Assembly (NCBI GenBank): GCA_025890175.1
Contig: JANPYM010000003.1
Span: 1,213,795 to 1,277,794, forward strand
From: Ciborinia camelliae
Lineage: Eukaryota; Ascomycota; Leotiomycetes; Helotiales; Sclerotiniaceae
Direction: 5' to 3'
Length of the DNA stretch: 64,000 bases
How positions within the stretch are numbered: the first letter of the stretch is position 1; each line of letters opens with the position of its first letter. Both the position numbers and the translations under genes were made by a program. This document shows, piece by piece, positions 57,345-64,000 of the stretch. Under the pieces are notes generated by a model. It saw only the letters and a program-made list of their open reading frames with translations, was not told the DNA's origin and searched no databases.

Positions 57345-58006
57345 ATGTCTGCGCCGGAGGTAACACAGGTTAGTTCATCCTATATATTATGTTGTATAAT
57401 ACTGATCAATCCTAGAATAACCTCTTGGCTTTCCATGCCGCTCACTTTGGCAAATCCCCCACTGAATATTTCGCGCAACAATTTTTGGGCCCTGTGAAGG
57501 ACACATATGAAGAAGAGGTTGAGGATGATGGTCTTGGGTACTATCCTGATGGGGTCAAAAGAACCTTGACCGATGAACAAATCGCGATCTTTCGACACTC
57601 CGAGATTCAAGCTATTCTCCGAAAGCGCAGGTATGCGGAAGAGTCCAACGAGACTGTCGATGAACACATCACATCCGTAACCCTCAAACCCGATCATCTA
57701 GAAGAGGGTGAGGCAGAGCAAGAAGATGGAGAGATTGCCGAAAACTTCTCGCATCCTCAGCCTATTGGACCTGTGCTACCGAAGAAAAAGTCAAAGAAAG
57801 AATTGAAGAAAATAAGGAAGGCTCAAGAAGCCAAGGAGAAAGGCTGGTTCAAGCAAAACGTCAAGCCTGACTTGCGAAAGAGGACTTGGGACAAAGTAGA
57901 AAAGTCTATTGGGTCTCTAGCATATGACGATGATGAGGGTGGTGGTAGTAGCCATGCCTCAAGCTCAGCACCGCAGAGAAGAAAGATTTCTTACGATGAT
58001 CATTGA
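57345..58006 (+). CDS. DUF3807-like fungal protein
   Basis: Exons 57345-57368 (MSAPEVTQ only) and 57416-58006 join to 204 aa across a 47-nt intron. The conserved start of the mature fold is NNLLAFHAAHFGKSPTEYFA, then YYPDGVKRTLTDEQIAIFRH and SEIQAILRKRRYA. An acidic stretch (EEGEAEQEDGEIAE) and a basic stretch (KKKSKKELKKIRKAQEAKEK, then WFKQNVKPDLRKRTWDKVEK) follow. I recall this layout as the fungal DUF3807 family; the name rests on memory and should be confirmed with a profile. The basic C-terminal half suggests nuclear or nucleolar location. The short first exon is chosen because no ATG near 57416 is in frame. Confidence 0.82.
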
Positions 58007-59087
58007 GCAATCTATAGCTTGATCTTGCATATCCTTGGATGATATTCTTAATATCTCAAGAGGTCAGTACTTCTTTTCACCCTCTTCGCGTCACCGGCCA
58101 AATGATGAAAACCTTCGTATCGTCATCCTTAGTCGGAACTGGCAGTTATACTATGGCTGTTTCGGCTTGCTTTGGCTTGCCTTAGCTCGTTGTACATCTG
58201 CTGGTGTTGATGAGACATAATCTTCTCTCTGAAACATTGTCGAAGTCTTCGTCTTAATAACACTACATCTGGTCTTTCAGAACCCATACTGATTGTAGTA
58301 GTCGTCGAATTTGATCCTATATCAGCATATCATGACTCATACTTGACTTTCAATTCGCTCAATATAGTCTTCCTTCAGGTATGCATCAAATATTTTACTT
58401 TTTCCCCTCGCTTTTATGATGACAAAGGGCCATGAGGCCTGAATAATCCCAGCTCGTCGAATGCCTCACAATAAACGCAGAGAGCATACTGAGATATGAA
58501 ACCCGTTCTGAAAAGCATTCACTCCTTTTATCTTTCATATCAACATCGCATGTTGTGTGCTGATAATTATTTCTAGCTTGTGATTCCACCCCAATTTCAA
58601 ACAGATAATTTCAAGCCCGCCATCCCACCAAGAAATGGTGTTACACAATGCCCCTTGCACCATCAACGTCAGTGTCTGGCTTAGCTACAATTTCTTTGTG
58701 GACCTGAATTATATTTCGCTACTTTCCCTTCCAATTCAGAAGTGGATCTCAAGGCTTCGATATTCTTCTAAAGCTGTTACGATATTATGGTGGGGGGAAT
58801 GATAGGAAGGGTGGACTGGAGTTTGAAGGTGTATGATGAGGGCCCATCAGAACAGATCACCCCTAGGATATGTGTAATGGAGCGTAAGCGTTTAGGAAAG
58901 GCTAGAATGTTTACAATCAATTTTGTACATGACCAGAGAAAAAATGGACCTTTTGGTGTTGCAAACAAGACAAGGCTGGTTTTCAGCCTTACAAAGTTGG
59001 CATCAACTTATAAATTTAAGCTCCCGCTTCTTCCAATACAATATATTCTGCCAACATATCCATCGTTCCATCCATCAAAAATTGAAA
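58007..59087. other. 1.1-kb spacer, nothing recognised
   Basis: Between two co-directional genes. Short ORFs on both strands look random. The last 100 bp form the promoter and 5' UTR of the B-box gene. Confidence 0.45.
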
Positions 59088-60281
59088 ATGAGTGACCCTT
59101 TAAGTTATGATCAAGACCTACTCAATCGGCTCAATGCCTTGAAGAAAACGAGTCTTCAGCTTGATACATCTCCGTAAGCTGGAAACCAATATAGCCTTGT
59201 TGTCACATGCTAAATCCCCAGTTGTAAACCACCCCATGTTTTTGCAAAGGAGTCGACACCTGAAATAGACCTGTCCGAAAGACTCCGGGCCTTACGAAAC
59301 GGCACTGCATTAAGATCCTCCACTCCCAAAGCCTCCGCGCCAGTCAATACTCCGTCGCCTCCACGGCAATCCGGTTTCTACAGTCATACCACAGCGAATG
59401 ATGCTGCCTTCCTTTTCTCAAACGATGCGTACGATGATAAATCTTTGGATGAACTCTTAGCAGAACTTGAATCCGGATCTGGACCCGAGTGGCTAAACCC
59501 TGATGATCCAAATGATATTCAAAAGCTTCTTGATGAGGCTAAGAAAGCGCTGCCAAGTGGCGATGACGTCGCTTCGGAAGAAGAATTAAAGGAGACGAAT
59601 CGTCGGAAAGAGAATATCTTGACGAGTGGTCTTGATCTGTCGGTATTTGCTGTAGATGATGATGAGAAACATGGAGAAGCTGGGGAGAATCAAATAGAGG
59701 GCTTGGAGGGAGAATCACGTGAAGTACAGGATATTGTTGCTAGATTATTGGATGAGGTTCATCTCGAGAGAGGAGATGCTGGGGGTGAAGCCGAAGAAGA
59801 AAAATCACGGGTAGCTAACGACGTGGATATGGATATGAGATCACTCTCATCTTTTCCAAAATATACTGAAAATGATGATATAAAAGGCGAGGAACCAAAA
59901 TTCACACTCCCTTCTGCACCATCAACGCTTCCGGAACCTAGCAAAAAGTCCCTCGATTTCGAATCCGATATCACTGCTCGATTAGCTGCACTCAATGGTC
60001 TTGGCTCTACCGGTGATCCCCTCGGTTTACCTTCAGCGCCAACTACTAAACCGGTCGATAAACAGCTGGCTGAAGAGTCGGCAAAAACAGCCTTGAAAAA
60101 GTATACAGATGAGGAAATGGATACTTGGTGTATCATATGTCAAGATGATGCGACAGTGGCATGTGTGGGTTGTGAGGGGGATTTGTATTGTGCTAGGTGT
60201 TGGAAGGAGGGGCATATGGGGTCTGATGCGGGGTTGGAGTTTAAGAGACATCAGTGGAAGAAATGGGAGAGGATTGCTTAA
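59088..60281 (+). CDS. ANCHR/ZFYVE19-like B-box zinc-finger protein
   Basis: Exons 59088-59173 and 59222-60281 (48-nt intron) join to 381 aa. The N-terminus holds MSDPLSYDQDLLNRLNALKK and a second similar helix after the junction, DLSERLRALRNGT. A motif DKSLDELLAELESGSGPEWL near 115-135 and a Glu-rich helix (EVQDIVARLLDEVHLERGD) follow. The C-terminus is a B-box-like zinc finger: TWCIICQDDATVACVGCEGD, then LYCARCWKEGHMG, ending KRHQWKKWERIA. This order is that of the abscission/NoCut checkpoint regulator ANCHR (ZFYVE19) family without its FYVE finger, which in animals restrains the ESCRT-III-linked ATPase VPS4. A role with ESCRT in this fungus is inference from family. Confidence 0.87.
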
Positions 60282-61208
60282 CTTTGTTGGAGAGTCTTTG
60301 GATTAGCTGTTAAAAGGATATGTAGTGGCCCTGGGGGAGTGTTCTAGAAGATAGGATGTATTGGAAAGAAGTGTCTCGAAGCAGTGATTTATAGTATTTA
60401 TTACCATATTACTTTTGGAATCTGCATTTCGAGCTGAATAGTTTGCACTCGGAGTTTTGTATTACGATCGTGGAGGTTATCTTGAACATTTTGGGGTCGG
60501 TCAATCAGCTTTTTGTGTCCACCAAGTAGGAAAAGCATGGCTTTGGGAACTTGATCTTCTCCGGAAATATCTGGAGTGTGACTCGGAGATCGATGACTCC
60601 AAATTATTAGTAGACATGATTATGTTATCATATAAGGAAGCAAGTTGATGGTAGTGTTTGTTTGATGGATTTTAATAAAAATCAAATGTTGTTGTAAATA
60701 ATATCGATTTGGTTATAGGAGGGTTGAGGGGTCTCGAAGGGGGAAATAGATATTTTCCATTATATCATCCATCTTACCTAGTAAGGATACCAGGCACTCA
60801 AAAATCAGGACCAATTCGTCACGAACAAAGTGGCTAATATGTTGTTTGGGCTATTATATATCTGCCCATAGGAATCGTGAATACGATCTACTCCAAATAG
60901 ACCAGAAATCAGAAAAAGAAAAGCTTCGAAAAGTTTCTCGATACCACACCAGCGACTATTTACACGGGGCCATGAAAAAAAAACATTGTATTGTATCGTA
61001 TCATCAACCATGTTCAACCAGGCCCTGCTAGCCCGCCAGTTATTACTAGTAGCAAGTCATTAAGTCCGTTTTGAGCCCTGTTGTAACCCAAATATATCGT
61101 ATTTTGAAACACAAAATGGAAAAGAATGCTCATTGAAACGCCGTCCAACCCGAGATAGAACAGTAAGTGAAAACACTGCTACTGCTATTTATTAAAATTT
61201 CTCACATT
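60282..61208. other. Spacer between convergent genes, nothing recognised
   Basis: 3' flanks of the B-box gene and PEX13. AT-rich; short ORFs at 60457-60648 and near 60846 are unsupported. Confidence 0.45.
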
Positions 61209-62682
61209 CTACGAATAGAATTGACTTTTTTGGAAACTCTCCACTCCAATATCACCTGCCTTTCCAGCCACGGTAGGAGGGGCCGCCAATACCTTTGCTT
61301 GGTTGGCATTGCTAATACTTGAACTGGTCAAGGTACTTGTGCGACTTCCACTTTGACTCGCACTCTTTATTTCCGCGATAGGTTGACCGGGTCGCCTTGC
61401 TACTTCCAAGTACACACCGGGAAGATATCCCATGCGACCGTCGCGAGCACGACAGCGCCACCATTCTGATGGATTGCCCATCGGGTCGCTTTTGCTAATT
61501 ACTGCTACTAGATCTCCTTTCTTGACCGCGAGATCCACACCTTGAACTGCGGCGCCGGATTCAGGTGTAAAGTCATATAAGACGCGGCAGAATTCGAGCT
61601 TCGAAGGGTCAAGTTGTGCAGGAACGGGTTGGCCGTCAGGACCCATGAGTTGACCCGATGCAAGTAGTCGTTTTTGTTCCTCTTCTTGAGAGGCTGCCAG
61701 GGCCTTAATCATCTTACCCATGAGGTATGGGAGGCCGAAGGCAGCTGCTATGAAAAACAGGAAAGGCTTTTTGGATGGACGAGGTTGGGAGCTACCATCT
61801 GGGAGTAGTTTGCGACCCTCGAAAGAGGCAAAGGCGGAAGGTGTTAGAGAAGTAGCATCTGCGGGCATAGGACGACCTGTAATTTTCGCGAAAAGAGTGC
61901 GCAACCAGCGCATCATGGTAAATATTCCTAGGATGGATCCAAGAGTATTGCGCAAGTTTCCAAATTGCTCAGCAACAGATACCATCGCTATCATTGTCAG
62001 CAGAGAACTATTTATAATTGTGCGCAGGGGAGATGAACCTACCGAAAAAACTGGAGTGTGTAGCCATATAAGTACTTTCAAGCATTTGTGCAAATCCTCC
62101 AAATGCTCCTACGATGCTTTCGATTATCTGGAAAGTAGCTTGCGTGCTTTGCGTGAAACCCTGCGTCAAACTGTTGGCGTCATTTGGACCCATTCCACCC
62201 ATGTTTCCATACATCCCGCCCATGCCTCCGCCATACATAGACCCATACCCTCCCATGCCACCATAACCATATCCTCCCATGCCTCCCATTCCTCCCATTC
62301 TTGAATATGGCGACGAATATGATCCCATACCTCCCATACCTCCCATACCATATGGCGAAGCCCCCATGGCTCCTAATCTATTTGCGCCGTATGGCGAATA
62401 TGCGGATGAGGTTTGAGTGACGGTATTTGTGAGAGTGGATGGTCGTTCGGGTATGGTTGGTGCGCCCGAGGAAGGACTATTTGTGGATGATAGAACTGAT
62501 GGTCCAGCTGAACTACCCGACGTAGCAGCAGTTGTTGAAGTCATGGCTGCGCGAAGAGATTAGAATGTTATCAAACAAAGGCATGCAACAAATTAACAGT
62601 ATCGGAGATACTGACCTGGACTTGGAAGTGCAGTACTAACTGCAGCGCCACCTCTTTCCCATGGTTTTGGCGGTGAAGCCAT
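61209..62682 (-). CDS. PEX13: Peroxisomal import docking protein Pex13
   Basis: Pex13 is the SH3-domain peroxisomal membrane protein that docks the Pex5/Pex7 cargo receptors with Pex14. Exons 62682-62616, 62546-62043 and 61987-61209 join to 449 aa. The start MASPPKPWERGG is the family's PPKPWE motif. A Gly/Met/Tyr-rich region follows (YGMGGMGGMGSYSSPYSRMG), typical of Pex13. The conserved TQSTQATFQIIESIVGAFGG, FAQMLESTYMATHSSF segment precedes intron 2, then VAEQFGNLRNTLGSILGIFT and a second membrane stretch (PFLFFIAAAFGLPYLMG). The SH3 domain lies at about 322-390 (CRVLYDFTPESGAAVQGVDL ... GRMGYLPGVYLEV). Intron 2 (61988-62042) is supported by the restored frame. The upstream neighbour is a tandem NmrA-like gene. 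Confidence 0.96.
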
Positions 62683-63570
62683 AGCAAATTATTCTATTCC
62701 AACACCCTCGTCTAGACCGTGCCGACGCGCCTGTTCGGACCTTGAAGGTCTTTTGGCTTTATAATCGATAACTTTTGGTCGCAAAATTGTTGGTTTTGAT
62801 TGTGAAATAGAATGATTTCTAATGAGATCCAAGCTTGTGATGGCAGTGTGTGACGGTATTAATTTGCGGGGTGTTTGGATTGGATTGGTTAAAACAACTT
62901 CGTAAGTTGGTTGTAAGCGGAAGTGAGAGTGAGGGTGGAATGAAGAACTGGATTGGATACCTCAAAAATGATTTACAAAGTACTAGGTAGATAATTATTG
63001 TACAAGTGGTAAAGAAGACAGAAGAGCTCGGACTAGAGATATTGATTGTTCAAATACAAGTTCAAGTTCCTGACGGAGGTTGGGAATTTCATTTCGTCAA
63101 AGACGGGACGGGACGCCCGATTCATGCGTGCCCAAAATTCGCTTCTGGACTGCCTCGGCATTTCTTTCTGCCACCGGGGCGGTCAAGGAAAAATAAAGCA
63201 GGTGAAGCTTGAGCTGCACTGCAGGTGGTAGTTTATCCATACTCTACCTAGGAGGGGTATTAGATCAGGGAACCTGTAAACAAAACCTACAAAGGGCTAG
63301 AACAGGGTCAGGGAAAATTCTAATATACTTGGTAAAGAACCTAAACAGACCCGAAAGACGATTACACAACCTTTAGCAGAGAACGACTAGGTAATTATTA
63401 ATTATTTGCATTGAAAATACGAAAAATATGTACCAAGGTGCACCTAGGTAGGTAGGTACTAGCTAGAGTTGGTAGAATTGTAAAATGATCAACTGTACTG
63501 TATCCATCTAGGGAAACTTATTTCGAGAGTCTCCTAGGCCACCTAGGTAGTTAGTAAGTCCTTTGAGACC
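62683..63570. other. Spacer, promoter of PEX13 and 3' flank of the NmrA-like gene
   Basis: AT-rich with TACCTAGG-containing repeats at 63442-63460 and 63540-63550. The two overlapping plus ORFs near 63006-63231 are not supported. Confidence 0.45.
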
Positions 63571-64000
63571 TTACTTCAATTCGGCAAAAGCTGGGCTCTT
63601 TGCCATAAACTCCTTCCAGGTTGTCAATTTATCTACCAAGATCTAGATGAAATATCAGCATAGGAACCAAAACAAACCCCATCTGAATAACCTACCGATT
63701 GACTTTCCTCCAAAGAATCACCTCCGTAATATCCAAATTCATTAATCAATCTCATATTTTGAAGCAACTCCTCTTGAGCCTCGCCGTTCATGCCAAAACT
63801 GCCGAGGATTCCCTTGTAGACATCATGGGGAAGTTCAACATTCTCGGCCCCTTCACTAGAGACGGGGAACTGTTCCTTGAATTCGTTCAATACCTTAGTC
63901 AAGGTGTAATAGCTAGTGGCACCGTAGATTCTCTTTCCAAGAACCTTTTCTCTGTTGAGAAGAATAGCTTTGACAAATTTGCCAGTGTCCTCAGCTGCGA
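63571..64000 (-). CDS. NmrA-like NAD(P)-binding protein, 3' end (partial)
   Basis: Only the C-terminal 125 or so codons are in the window. Exons 64000-63696 (continuing beyond the edge) and 63642-63571 are joined across a 53-nt intron. Visible sequence includes AAEDTGKFVKAILLNREKVL, GKRIYGATSYYTLTKVLNEF and, near the end, RLINEFGYYGGDSLEESQS, then ILVDKLTTWKEFMAKSPAFA before the stop. The D-TGKFV, YG-YYGG and LTTWKEF pattern is the usual end of NmrA-like atypical SDR proteins, which bind NAD(P) and often act as redox sensors or regulators. The Rossmann N-terminus is outside the window, so the specific role cannot be judged. Confidence 0.85.

Noticed and set aside
61720..62304. 194-aa plus-strand ORF
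   Set aside because: Antisense to PEX13 exons and spans its intron. No start context or domain.
1..64000. tRNA genes, rRNA and CRISPR arrays
   Set aside because: Scanned by eye for the tRNA T-arm consensus on both strands and for regularly spaced repeats. Nothing convincing found, though a proper covariance-model search was not possible.

Overview
This window is nuclear DNA of a filamentous ascomycete. Genes lie on both strands at roughly one per 2-3 kb. Most have short introns (47-100 nt) with GT...CTAAC-like branch site...AG, and the spacers are AT-rich. The gene set is typical of Pezizomycotina: RAD50, a Zn2Cys6 regulator, CK2 alpha, Rpp1, TFIIS, a Myb-bearing Scm3, Atg6, Cft1, an LMBD1-type transporter, Tos1, an Asp f 4-like protein, Atg14 and Pex13. 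A leotiomycete such as Botrytis or Sclerotinia fits the protein flavour and the TACCTAGGTA-rich spacers, but that placement is inference from memory.

Layout. 1-15.4 kb: the 5' end of an unknown minus-strand gene, RAD50 (+), a Zn2Cys6 transcription factor (-), CK2 alpha (-) divergent from the RNase P subunit Rpp1 (+), and a small secreted Ala/Ser/Thr-rich repeat protein (-). 15.4-28.1 kb: a DUF1295 membrane protein (+), an SDR remnant lacking its catalytic core (-), TFIIS (+), a fungal protein with an Arg/Asp/Glu-rich tail (-) and an arrestin-like protein with a PPxY motif (-). 28.1-43.0 kb: Scm3 (-) divergent from Atg6/Vps30 (+), and Cft1/CPSF160 (-) divergent from an LMBD1-like transporter (+). 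43.0-48.7 kb: two secreted or wall proteins in tandem (Tos1-like, Asp f 4-like). 48.7-53.0 kb: a gene-poor island with a roughly 420-bp foldback element. 53.0-64.0 kb: Atg14 (-), an unrecognised coiled-coil protein (+), an orphan ORF (-), a DUF3807-like protein (+), an ANCHR/ZFYVE19-like B-box protein (+), Pex13 (-) and the 3' end of an NmrA-like protein (-).

Most genes are housekeeping, and no operon-like or biosynthetic cluster is evident. The functional link visible is that Atg6/Vps30 and Atg14, partners in PI3-kinase complex I, sit about 18 kb apart. I found no convincing undescribed multi-gene system. The most unusual items are the foldback element, recurrent perfect palindromes with a TACCTAGGTA core in the spacers, the internally deleted SDR, and two stop-free introns whose length is a multiple of three (RAD50 and CK2 alpha). 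Exon joins were worked out by eye from splice signals, reading phase and family similarity. No tRNA, rRNA or CRISPR array was seen.
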